From CAMLQK01 sp964654135 (GTDB taxonomy: Bacteria; Patescibacteriota; Saccharimonadia; Saccharimonadales; UBA4665): a stretch of DNA of 23,858 nt. The notes beneath the pieces are model-generated. The model was not told the origin of the DNA. It ran no database searches and worked only from the letters and a program-made list of their open reading frames with translations. Shown here one piece after another: positions 1 to 7,395 of this stretch; the stretch's first letter is position 1; every line of letters begins with the position of its first letter. Location: the NCBI GenBank assembly GCA_964654135.1, contig CAZZHV010000017.1:1-23858 (forward strand). The letters are read 5' to 3'. The position numbers and the translations under genes were made by a program.

Positions 1-2
1 GG

Positions 3-110
3 TTTATCGAGAACAATGCAGGTGGCCAATGGGCCTATATCGAACAAGCTACTGGCCAGCCTATTGGGTGTGCTATAGCAGACTTATTGCAATCATCAGC
101 CGATAGGTAG
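3..110 (+). CDS. C-terminal fragment of an unknown protein
   Basis: An open frame runs in from the left edge and stops at TAG 108-110. It reads as 35 residues ending ATGQPIGCAIADLLQSSADR. Of the three forward frames this one looks the most protein-like. I do not recognise the family. The -35 box of the next gene overlaps its stop codon. Confidence 0.5.
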   Translation, partial: FIENNAGGQWAYIEQATGQPIGCAIADLLQSSADR

Positions 111-138
111 TGACAGAACAGCGTCAATCTCTTATAAT
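110..138 (+). promoter_or_regulatory. sigma70-type promoter of the P-loop kinase gene
   Basis: GTGACA (110-115, 5/6 match to TTGACA) is followed by a 17-base spacer and a perfect TATAAT (133-138). Transcription should begin near 144-146, only about five bases before the ATG at 150, so the mRNA would be nearly leaderless. Confidence 0.7.
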
Positions 139-149
139 ACATATACGAA

Positions 150-743
150 ATGACGCACGGCGTGAAAATTATCGGTTTAGCAGGTACCAACGGATCGGGC
201 AAGGATACGGTTGGTCAGTTGCTCGCCCAACGCCACAACTACTACTTTATATCAGTTACAGAGTTGCTCCGCGAAGAACTTATTCGCCGCGGGCTCTCAA
301 CTGAACGTGAAAATACTCGCGCTCTTAGCATGGAATGGCGTCACGAATTTGGTCTTAGCGTACTCATTGATCGAGCAATGGCCGCATTCGAACAGGTTAG
401 TGATCAGTACGATGGTGTTGTTATGGCTAGCTTACGCAACCCATACGAAGCCGATCGTATTCATGAACTCGATGGTTCGGTTATTTGGGTTGATGCTCTC
501 CCAGAAGTGCGATACAAGCGCATTCAGGAAAACTACCGTGGTCGCCCAGATGACAACAAGACGTTTGAACAATTTATAGCCGAAGAGCAAATAGAAATGC
601 ATGGTACGAGCGATGCTGCTTCTCTTGACATGACTGCCGTTAAGGCACGTGCAGATGTAGTTATTACGAATAATTCGGCTGATCTAGCAGCGCTCGAGGC
701 AGAAGTAGATCGTACGCTCGGTTTGGCTACGAAAGCGTCGTAA
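150..743 (+). CDS. P-loop kinase, dephospho-CoA kinase / NMP-kinase-like
   Basis: This 197-residue protein has an N-terminal Walker A loop, GTNGSGKDT (residues 13-21), after the hydrophobic strand VKIIGLA, and a mid-protein strand VVMASLRNPYEA typical of small-molecule kinases. A lid-like basic stretch (RIQENYRGRPDD) lies near residues 128-139. The fold fits the dephospho-CoA kinase / nucleoside monophosphate kinase group, in which ATP phosphorylates a nucleotide or cofactor. The substrate cannot be fixed from the sequence. The ATG at 150 is chosen because a consensus promoter ends 11 bases upstream. Its stop codon overlaps the next start (TAATG at 741-745), so the two genes are translationally coupled. 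An atypical CoaE or an adenylate kinase-like protein are the alternatives. Confidence 0.75.
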   Translation: MTHGVKIIGLAGTNGSGKDTVGQLLAQRHNYYFISVTELLREELIRRGLSTERENTRALSMEWRHEFGLSVLIDRAMAAFEQVSDQYDGVVMASLRNPYEADRIHELDGSVIWVDALPEVRYKRIQENYRGRPDDNKTFEQFIAEEQIEMHGTSDAASLDMTAVKARADVVITNNSADLAALEAEVDRTLGLATKAS

Positions 744-1417
744 TGAATTCGGACCAGATCAAGACAGCGGTGGAACACGACATCGCTGAATACTGTATTG
801 CTATGCGCAGCAATGCTCGCACATTTGACCCTCAGTTGCGCGAAGCTACAGAGTATTTTTTAGAACAACTAGAGCAAACCGATAGCCTACAGGCCCAACT
901 CGTCGTTGCTGGATATCAGCTTTGTGGCGGCAAGGATACTGACACGATTCTTGTAGCGGCACGCGCCATTCACATGACTCATGTCTATGCTTTACTTTGC
1001 ACTAACCGGAATGATCATTTGGGTGCGGCCTTAAATGGACAACATGCAGCGCAGATTTTGCTCGCGAACGTGTCTGCGCCCGATGAGTTACGCCTAAAGG
1101 CGGTGAGTATAACCAACCGTGCACTTTTGTTATACATGCATGGAATTACTAGTGGGGTTGCGCTAACACCTGCGATGCAGGATTGTTTTGCAACGGAGCT
1201 AACGCTTAACCCTTTGCATGTAGGTATGGTACTTGCTGGCGCCGACTGTGCTGCCACAGATGCCATAACTGCCTTTGCACTTAATGCGGGACGCGCAATG
1301 CTTAGTCAAGATGAGCAACAGGCCAAGAAATATAGGGCTAAAGCTCAGCTCGATCTTGCGTCTATAAAAATTTGGAACACAACCGAACTGTCCACTATAG
1401 CCAAGCTTTGCGTATAG
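743..1417 (+). CDS. degenerate polyprenyl-synthase-like helical protein
   Basis: This 224-residue, mostly helical protein has the spacing of a polyprenyl diphosphate synthase: an N-terminal helix with RSNARTFDPQLREA, then AGYQLCGGKDTDTILVAARAIHMTHVY, where that family has its GGK...E..H segment. The first aspartate-rich motif (DDxxD) should follow directly, but the sequence there is CTNRND. The second DDxxD appears replaced by MLSQDEQQ near the end. The protein is also shorter than the usual 300 or so residues. If the assignment is right, prenyl transfer chemistry is probably lost and the protein may be structural or a partner subunit. It overlaps the kinase stop by one base and ends one base short of the convergent ATPase gene. 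The family call is inference. Confidence 0.45.
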   Translation: MNSDQIKTAVEHDIAEYCIAMRSNARTFDPQLREATEYFLEQLEQTDSLQAQLVVAGYQLCGGKDTDTILVAARAIHMTHVYALLCTNRNDHLGAALNGQHAAQILLANVSAPDELRLKAVSITNRALLLYMHGITSGVALTPAMQDCFATELTLNPLHVGMVLAGADCAATDAITAFALNAGRAMLSQDEQQAKKYRAKAQLDLASIKIWNTTELSTIAKLCV

Positions 1418-1418
1418 C

Positions 1419-4190
1419 CTAAGCTACTTCAACTAGGGATAGTTTCTTGGTGCGCATGCGTTGTATCTCGCGAATGCTAATAAATATCGCTGCGGCAGCT
1501 AGCGCATACATCCAGTCGGTTAGGCTAAGCGCTTTGGCTTGGAAGTATGGGGCGATCCAAGGGTTATAGATGATGTTTGCTACACAGAAGAGGGATAACG
1601 TCATGGCCATCCATAGCTGTTTGTTATGGAGCTGATAGCGGCTAAAAAGTCCTTCACGACTGCGTCGCTGCAGAATGTTGCACAGCTGGCAAATGACGAT
1701 AGTTAGATACGTAAGTGCCGTAGCTTGCATGTGGAGGTCGCTGCCCGTTACAACTGCCCCGGGATTTGCGTTGTGACGATAATAGAACCAGATATAGTTT
1801 AGGAATGCGAAGCCACCGATTAATACGCCACACCATAGCAGATCAATGATCGCAGACCTGTTAAGAATGTGGTCATGTGGGTTGCGTGGCTTATCGTGCA
1901 TGAGGTCACCATCGGCTCTGTCCCAACCTAGTGCGGCAATTGGAAAGAGCTCAGCAACCATATCGATAGCCAAGAGCTCCATAACGGACATAGCAAGCGG
2001 CACGTGGAGCAGGGTGGCACAGGCAAGACTTATGAGGTTTACGACAAGCTCTGCAGAGTTTGAAGTAAAACAACTAAGCGTGCCTTTTTTGATATTTTGG
2101 AAAATAGTTCGTCCTTCCTGAACGGAATTAATGAGCGTGTTAAAGCTGTCGTCGAGCAGTACAATTTCGGCCGATTGCTTGGCGACATCGGTGCCTGTAA
2201 GGCCCATAGCAACACCTATGTCAGCGCGCTTAAGGGCTGGGGCGTCATTGATACCATCACCGGTGACGGCCACGACACGGCCACTTTCTCGGACTAGTCC
2301 TACGATACGCAGCTTATCTTCTGGCGCTACACGAGAAAAGATAACACCGCCTTGGCGAGCTAAATTGAGTACCTGTGTGTCGCTTAGTTTTTGCAGTTCT
2401 TCTCCGGATACGACGATACTTTCGGCATTTGCGGTTAATTTGGCTCGCGCAGCAATTGCTTGTGCTGTAACGGCGTAGTCACCGGTAACAATTGATACTT
2501 TAATATGTGCGGTGCGAGCGGCTTCCATGGCATCAGGTACTTCTTCGCGAAGCGGATCGATCATCGAGACCATACCTAGCCAGGTAAGCTGAGACTCAGT
2601 ATCATCCATGATTAGCTTTTTGGGGTCGCTCCCCACTGGGAGAACTCGGTAGGCAAATGCAAGGTTACGCATAGCCGTAGAGGCTAGGAGCGTATTTTGC
2701 TCAAGAATTCGCTTCTTATCACTGGCATTTATGGCGCGAACCTGTGTGCCATCCCATATTTCGGTGCAACGATCCAATATGCTTTCCGAAGCTCCTTTTA
2801 CAAAAGCGTACAGTTCCTCGTGTTCGCCGTATGCACGAATTGAACTCATGCGTTTACGCGCTGAGTCGAATGCAAACTCCTTAAGTTCAGGATATTTGGC
2901 ATCGAGACTTGCAGGATTAAGTCCCGATTTCATAGCCAAAGCTACGGTAGCTCCTTCTGTGGGATCACCGATGCAGTACCATACAGCATGCTCGTTGTCG
3001 GGTTGGTTTATATGTGCGTTGCTCGCCAAAGCTCCCGTTACGAAGAACAGTGATATTTTGTCTAATTCATCCTTGGTGAGCGGTTTACTATCCTTGCTGA
3101 TTTCACCTGTCGGCTCATAGCCTCGGCCTGTAACCGCATAAACATCGCTGCCAATTTGAAATTGTTCGACAGTCATTTGATTTTTAGTTAACGTACCAGT
3201 TTTGTCAGTTAGAATGACACTCGTTGCGCCAAGCGTTTCTACCGCAGATAACTTCTTTACAAGCGCACGTGCTTTAACCAATTTATTGGCGGCTCGTGCA
3301 AGAGCTGTATTAATTTCTGCAGGCAACCCTTGGGGGATAATAGAGCTAGCAATGCCAATAGCGAACAAAAAAGCTTCGCGAACATTAAGACCGCTCTTTA
3401 TTGCGAGTGGTAGCAGAACCACGCAGAGAACCACGGTACCTTGTGTTACACGTGTCGCAATATTGTTCATCTCTTTTTGCAGAGGGCTATCCTCGTGTTT
3501 GGTGTCTTGACTGAGGCTAGCAATTCTACCCAGCTCAGTATGCATTGCAGTGCTGATTACGACAGCATTGCCGTGACCAGTAGCAACAGTAGTTCCCATA
3601 AAGCAAAGGTTCTGTCGATTGCCCAGGGGCACTTCGGCACTAATGGCATGAACAAATTTACGAGTCGGATTGCTCTCCCCTGTAAGTGCAAAGTCGTTAG
3701 TGCTAAGCTCATCCTCTGAGAGCACGCGAACGTCGGCTGGAACGGAGTCTCCCTCTTGAACATAGACGACATCACCTACAACCAGTTCCGCCGAAGGAAC
3801 CTCAATAAGCGTCCCGTCTCGATAAACTGAGGCTTTAGCGACTACTAGCTTTTCGAGTGACTCCATGAGTTTCTCGGCTTTGAATTCCTGGAGAAAGCCA
3901 ATTGTGGTGTTAAACAAGACAAGGGCGACAAGAACTACGCCTGTACGTGAATCATTAAGGTAGAATGACAAAAAGCTACTTCCTAGCAAGAGCAATATCA
4001 TCAGATCTCTAAACTGTCGTAGATAGGTTGTTAGCCAGGAACTATTTTTGGCGACATTCAGAATATTGCCACCAAATTGCTGAAGGCGTTCGCTCGCCTC
4101 AGTGCCCGTGAGACCTTGTTCACTTGTGTGCAGCTCACTTATTGTTTCGTCAGGAGTGAGCCTGTAGAAGTCGAGATTTCGATGGTCCAT
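1419..4190 (-). CDS. P2-type cation-transporting ATPase
   Basis: This 923-residue membrane pump uses ATP to move cations through a phospho-aspartate intermediate. An N-terminal cation-ATPase domain is followed by two helices (about 60-100), the actuator loop with TGES (170-173), helices 3-4 (about 250-295), the phosphorylation site DKTGTLT (Asp329), a nucleotide-binding domain with CIGDPTE and KGASE, the hinge GDGINDAP, and six C-terminal helices. The helix 4 motif, usually PEGLP in this class, is PQGLP (286-290). Helix 6 reads LAIDMVAELFP, closer to the Na,K/H,K-ATPase pattern than to the NLVTD of Ca pumps. The transported ion is therefore uncertain. A TATAAT lies 8 bases upstream of the ATG. 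Confidence 0.92.
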   Translation of the reverse strand: MDHRNLDFYRLTPDETISELHTSEQGLTGTEASERLQQFGGNILNVAKNSSWLTTYLRQFRDLMILLLLGSSFLSFYLNDSRTGVVLVALVLFNTTIGFLQEFKAEKLMESLEKLVVAKASVYRDGTLIEVPSAELVVGDVVYVQEGDSVPADVRVLSEDELSTNDFALTGESNPTRKFVHAISAEVPLGNRQNLCFMGTTVATGHGNAVVISTAMHTELGRIASLSQDTKHEDSPLQKEMNNIATRVTQGTVVLCVVLLPLAIKSGLNVREAFLFAIGIASSIIPQGLPAEINTALARAANKLVKARALVKKLSAVETLGATSVILTDKTGTLTKNQMTVEQFQIGSDVYAVTGRGYEPTGEISKDSKPLTKDELDKISLFFVTGALASNAHINQPDNEHAVWYCIGDPTEGATVALAMKSGLNPASLDAKYPELKEFAFDSARKRMSSIRAYGEHEELYAFVKGASESILDRCTEIWDGTQVRAINASDKKRILEQNTLLASTAMRNLAFAYRVLPVGSDPKKLIMDDTESQLTWLGMVSMIDPLREEVPDAMEAARTAHIKVSIVTGDYAVTAQAIAARAKLTANAESIVVSGEELQKLSDTQVLNLARQGGVIFSRVAPEDKLRIVGLVRESGRVVAVTGDGINDAPALKRADIGVAMGLTGTDVAKQSAEIVLLDDSFNTLINSVQEGRTIFQNIKKGTLSCFTSNSAELVVNLISLACATLLHVPLAMSVMELLAIDMVAELFPIAALGWDRADGDLMHDKPRNPHDHILNRSAIIDLLWCGVLIGGFAFLNYIWFYYRHNANPGAVVTGSDLHMQATALTYLTIVICQLCNILQRRSREGLFSRYQLHNKQLWMAMTLSLFCVANIIYNPWIAPYFQAKALSLTDWMYALAAAAIFISIREIQRMRTKKLSLVEVA

Positions 4191-4198
4191 ATCTGCTT

Positions 4199-4204
4199 AT
4201 TATA
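4199..4204 (-). promoter_or_regulatory. -10 box of the P-type ATPase gene
   Basis: On the minus strand a perfect TATAAT ends 8 bases before the ATG at 4190, so the transcript would begin at or within a base or two of the start codon. I see no good -35 box at 16-18 bases. Confidence 0.55.
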
Positions 4205-4225
4205 CGTTAGTGAGCAAGAGCATCC

Positions 4226-4525
4226 TTAGGCTTTGTTGCGGAAACGCTGTGAGACATATACCCAGGCGTAGCCGCATATTCCCCAACATAGAAGATATAA
4301 CAGCATGCCTTTTGAGACATGAATCGAAACAGTAAATCCGCTCGTTGTCATATGTTTTGTTAGTACACCAAGATGAAGCGGCCCCAGGGTCATCTCATAC
4401 TGTTGTAGTGAACTAGACCTGAGATATCTAGCGGCTTGGATAAGTAGCATAATCCACGATAGACATCCAATTAGTAGCGCTACGCACGCGCCAGTTAAGG
4501 GTGAAGATTTTTTGCGTTCAATCAT
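4226..4525 (-). CDS. small two-helix membrane protein closing the peptide-export operon
   Basis: This 99-residue protein has one hydrophobic segment near residues 12-32 (ACVALLIGCLSWIMLLIQAA) and a second near 73-91 (GMLLYLLCWGICGYAWVYV), with an exposed loop between and basic ends. Its ATG overlaps the upstream permease stop by one base (TAATG on the minus strand), so it is very likely co-translated with the ABC transporter. It may be an accessory subunit of the exporter or an immunity-type membrane protein. I do not recognise a family. Confidence 0.65.
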   Translation of the reverse strand: MIERKKSSPLTGACVALLIGCLSWIMLLIQAARYLRSSSLQQYEMTLGPLHLGVLTKHMTTSGFTVSIHVSKGMLLYLLCWGICGYAWVYVSQRFRNKA

Positions 4526-5520
4526 TATTTTTCCTTCCAGATAAAGGTATTACGTTTGTACTCAATGGCAAAAGTCACCAGCGTTAACGTCGCTATTAAG
4601 ACGCACAGAACTGCTACTGCCAAAGTGGCTCCATCTCCAAAAAGTAATGCCAGGCGACTACACATATAAAAAAGTGCGCAGCCAATAAATACAGCCGCAC
4701 ACTGACTGCTGATATCACGCGCTTTTGCTCCAATCATAGTTGCTGCAAAGAGGCCGGCTATTGCCCCGGTCAGTAGCGTTAGAATACCCGTNNNNNNNNN
4801 NNNNNNNNNNNNNNNNNNNNNNNNNNNNNNNNNNNNNNNNNNNNNNNNNNNNNNNNNNNNNNNNNNNNNNNNNNNNNNNNNNNNNNNNNNNCTGAGTATG
4901 GGCGCAAGTACGAGCAATAAAAAGAGACAGTAGTAGGGAGTCTTGGTAGACGGAAGTGAGGTGACATTTAATATCAGTCGTAACATCCAAGCCTCTAGTG
5001 TTACGCACAGTACGCCAAGGCAGAGACGTGCAATACCTTTACTGGGCAATCCATAACACAGACCTAGTGCACTCAACGAGGCACCGCTCACTATGGGCAC
5101 TAACCATAAAAGATTTAGCCCCAGTATAGTTAGGCACGCCTGCAGGGCAGGCACTGATGCCACTAAAACCAGAACTAATAGCAAAAGCTGTGGCATATGG
5201 ACAAGTAGCCAGCGCTTAAGATTAGTGAACGGTAACAGATGTAAGAGACGCATCATTACGACTTCAGCGTCAAGAATGCCGCGCGAACTTACCAAGCAAA
5301 CGAGCATAACCATTTGCAGACACAAGGTAAGCGCAAAAAGCACATCATGCGGATAGGGCCAAGAGCGTAATACTGGATTTTGTCGTATTTGAATCGCAGC
5401 AAACACGCCAATAACCACACTAATGATCAGTAGGGATGAACACAATACAATAGCCTTGCGTTTTGGCCTGTTGCTGTCATGGCCAAAGGCTGCAATTGCC
5501 ACTGCACCTGCGATATTCAT
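4525..5520 (-). CDS. ABC transporter permease, interrupted by an assembly gap
   Basis: This is a strongly hydrophobic protein of about 331 residues including the unknown stretch. Hydrophobic segments occupy nearly its whole length, for example IVLCSSLLIISVVIGVFAAI near the N-terminus and AVAVLCVLIATLTLVTFAI near the C-terminus. It should form the membrane channel partner of the ATPase encoded just upstream, since start and stop overlap (ATGA at 5517-5520). The 100 N at 4792-4891 fall inside the gene. The frame happens to stay open across them, but 100 is a conventional filler length, so the true length and even the one-gene interpretation are unproven. Confidence 0.7.
   Translation of the reverse strand: MNIAGAVAIAAFGHDSNRPKRKAIVLCSSLLIISVVIGVFAAIQIRQNPVLRSWPYPHDVLFALTLCLQMVMLVCLVSSRGILDAEVVMMRLLHLLPFTNLKRWLLVHMPQLLLLVLVLVASVPALQACLTILGLNLLWLVPIVSGASLSALGLCYGLPSKGIARLCLGVLCVTLEAWMLRLILNVTSLPSTKTPYYCLFLLLVLAPILXXXXXXXXXXXXXXXXXXXXXXXXXXXXXXXXXXTGILTLLTGAIAGLFAATMIGAKARDISSQCAAVFIGCALFYMCSRLALLFGDGATLAVAVLCVLIATLTLVTFAIEYKRNTFIWKEK
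4792..4891. other. assembly gap of exactly 100 N
   Basis: Bases 4792-4891 are all N. The round length suggests a scaffold placeholder and not a measured distance. It lies in the permease gene of the peptide operon. Confidence 0.98.
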
Positions 5521-6242
5521 AGCGCAGATTCTTTCATTACCTCGACAAACAAATCTTCAAGATGTGTATGCTGTTCAAGAATATGCTCTAGGCTATCTTG
5601 GACGGCAACTGTCCCTTGTTTAAGTAAAACGACATTTGTTGCAATACGTTCCGCCCACCATAGATCATGTGTAGCTGCAATAATACAAACCCCTTTCTTA
5701 ACTAGGCTTTGCAGTATGGCTTCTACGGCAATTATGGCGAGGGGATCAAGCCCGTTGCGAATTTCATCGACTATAACGACACTCGGATTATGCATAAGGG
5801 CCGCAATACATTGCACTTTCTTTTTGTTGCCATGGCTTAGGTACTGCAGGGGTAGCTCAAAGGCTGTAAAAGAGAGTTGTTCGGCTAGTTGTTCTATAGC
5901 TGCAGCCATTGGTGCGACTACGCCCGCATCCTTATATACAGAGAGCAATACTTCGAAATATTCTCTAGCAGTCAGTTCCTTAATAAACCAGTCTTCATCA
6001 TCTGGTATATAGCCGATGTTTAGCCGAAGAGGCTGAAGCTGATTTGTTATGGGTATGCCTTTTACGATTATTTCACCACGTAAGGGCTTGAGCATTCCAG
6101 TAAGACACTCGAGAAAAGTAGTTTTGCCAGCACCATTAGGCCCGACAATACACGTTACTGAACCGGCTTTTGCTTTGAGCGAATCAATTCTTAAGTGAAA
6201 CGCTGAACCTTGAAAAGCATCAAGATTTTTAACAGATAGCAT
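5517..6242 (-). CDS. ABC transporter ATP-binding protein of the peptide operon
   Basis: This 241-residue nucleotide-binding subunit has Walker A GPNGAGKTT, signature LSHGNKKKV, Walker B VVIVDE followed by NGLDP, and the H-loop in ATHD. It would power the permease encoded next. There is no peptidase C39 domain, so leader removal, if any, must come from another enzyme such as the upstream metalloprotease. I chose the ATG at 6242 (MLSVKNLDAF) because ABC ATPases normally begin just before this strand. An in-frame ATG at 6263 is possible and would overlap the protease gene. The open frame extends to 6599, but that part lies antiparallel in phase to the protease and is not protein-like. The stop overlaps the permease ATG. 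Confidence 0.9.
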   Translation of the reverse strand: MLSVKNLDAFQGSAFHLRIDSLKAKAGSVTCIVGPNGAGKTTFLECLTGMLKPLRGEIIVKGIPITNQLQPLRLNIGYIPDDEDWFIKELTAREYFEVLLSVYKDAGVVAPMAAAIEQLAEQLSFTAFELPLQYLSHGNKKKVQCIAALMHNPSVVIVDEIRNGLDPLAIIAVEAILQSLVKKGVCIIAATHDLWWAERIATNVVLLKQGTVAVQDSLEHILEQHTHLEDLFVEVMKESAL

Positions 6243-6247
6243 GGACT

Positions 6248-7084
6248 TCACGATGATCTCCATCCAGATAAACGTTGATAATAGGGCAGACTTTTCCCAT
6301 CTGCGTAAAAAGGTGTGAGGCTTAAACAATGAGTTAATACAATGCAGGCCGCAATCGGCGTTATGTAAGCGACTTGCATAAGGGAGAAGCCAAGCCAGCA
6401 TATTGCCACAAAAATACATCCCGAAATTGATCCAGCAAGGGCGACAACCGTTTCGTTGCTCGCCTTGGCATGAAGTAGTCGTATGTTGCTTTTTCGCTGC
6501 AACACAACAGTTGCTACGCCGCTTCGCTGGAGTGCGCGTACATGCCCGTATTCGTGAGCAATAATGCTGCCAACGAACGTTAGGAGACACCACAGACAAA
6601 CAGTAATGATGGTCGAAACCTTACCTTGGACGGCAATACCTGCTAGCCCACTAACTACCACACTCGCAACAATTAGCGTCTGGCAAGCTCGCACGACAGA
6701 CATGCATATTCCAGGCAAATTTGCCTGATATCTGCGTGTATGTGACGCATGGGTAATTCCCATGAAAAAGTTCTGCCAATATGTAAGCAACAGCTTTGCC
6801 CTAGATGATCGCGATCGATATATTTCGAGCGCACCCACAACATTACAGAAGCCTAAGAGTTCTGTAATTTGTGTTGGCTGCAACGTACGGCACTCATACA
6901 GTTGAGCCACGGTTGTCCCGTGACTCAAAGCTGTAAGTGTTGGCTGCGCTATATGGTGAAATACGTGCGTTATACCTGTTATTCCATCAGTTAGCGTAGC
7001 GTTTGCATGGCGCACACTGTTGTGCAGTCGAACTACGTCGTCCTGCGCGAGCAAAGGACAGTCTGCTACGTAGCCTAGCGACAC
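6248..7084 (-). CDS. M50-like membrane metalloprotease with PqqD/RRE-like N-terminus
   Basis: This 278-residue protein carries HEYGH (177-181), the zinc-binding HExxH motif, inside a membrane segment, and a later Asp in FYADGKSL (Asp262) at the place of the third zinc ligand of site-2-type proteases. Hydrophobic helices flank both (about 130-155, 158-180, 215-255). The first 95 or so residues are soluble and resemble PqqD-like peptide-recognition domains: HVFHHIAQPTLTALSHGTTV, then a helix ending VVGALEIYR. That similarity is by eye only. The GTG start at 7084 sits inside the last codons of the upstream peptide gene, which points to coupled synthesis. The likely role is cleaving or maturing that peptide within the membrane, as YydH is proposed to do in Bacillus. 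Confidence 0.75.
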   Translation of the reverse strand: MSLGYVADCPLLAQDDVVRLHNSVRHANATLTDGITGITHVFHHIAQPTLTALSHGTTVAQLYECRTLQPTQITELLGFCNVVGALEIYRSRSSRAKLLLTYWQNFFMGITHASHTRRYQANLPGICMSVVRACQTLIVASVVVSGLAGIAVQGKVSTIITVCLWCLLTFVGSIIAHEYGHVRALQRSGVATVVLQRKSNIRLLHAKASNETVVALAGSISGCIFVAICWLGFSLMQVAYITPIAACIVLTHCLSLTPFYADGKSLPYYQRLSGWRSS

Positions 7085-7272
7085 GCAATCTCGACGCTTT
7101 TATGCGCCCAGTTAATACCTGCGCTTTTAACGTGACCCTTGCCGCACATAATGATGGCCGCAGCTGTGACGCCGCCAAGTGCTAGGACGAACGCCAGCGC
7201 GAGAATAATAGGGCCAAACTCCTTTGTGCTGTAGGCCCCTACGTTATCTGAAATAATAATGCTTTCGTACAT
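7075..7272 (-). CDS. 65-residue candidate precursor peptide (RiPP/bacteriocin-like)
   Basis: A short peptide begins MYESIIISDNVGAYSTKEFG, followed by one hydrophobic helix with a GG (residues 33-34), and a 22-residue polar tail bounded by Cys43 and Cys64. GGAG lies 8 bases before the ATG, and a TTGACA promoter lies further upstream. It is the first gene of an operon with a protease and an ABC exporter and overlaps the protease gene. That position, the size and the paired cysteines suggest a precursor that is cut and exported as a signal, toxin or adhesion peptide. No modifying enzyme (radical SAM, cyclodehydratase, LanM) is adjacent. It could instead be a small accessory membrane protein. Confidence 0.6.
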   Translation of the reverse strand: MYESIIISDNVGAYSTKEFGPIILALAFVLALGGVTAAAIIMCGKGHVKSAGINWAHKSVEIACR

Positions 7273-7306
7273 ACTAAGTACTCCATTTATTTTTTGTGAT
7301 GACAGC

Positions 7307-7336
7307 AGTTTATTTTTGTTTAATTCGTACTGTCAA
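7307..7336 (-). promoter_or_regulatory. promoter of the peptide-export operon
   Basis: On the minus strand a perfect TTGACA (7331-7336) is followed by an 18-base spacer and TAAACT (7307-7312, 4/6 match). This leaves a leader of roughly 30 bases carrying the GGAG site before the peptide ATG at 7272. The sigma factor gene starts divergently about 60 bases away. Confidence 0.6.
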
Positions 7337-7385
7337 CGACGAGCTAACAGGGAAGTTCGTTGTATTTTTTAGCATTTGCTGTCAC

Positions 7386-7391
7386 TATAAA
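7386..7391 (+). promoter_or_regulatory. -10-like box at the sigma factor gene
   Basis: TATAAA lies 4 bases before ATG 7396 and 16 before ATG 7408. If it is the active box, ATG 7408 would have a leader of about 10 bases and ATG 7396 would fall at or just before the transcription start. No clear -35 box is visible. Confidence 0.35.
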
Positions 7392-7395
7392 ACTA

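Noticed and set aside
6264..6599. N-terminal extension of the ABC ATPase to 6599
   Set aside because: It overlaps the protease gene in another frame and is Cys/Arg-rich with no ABC features.
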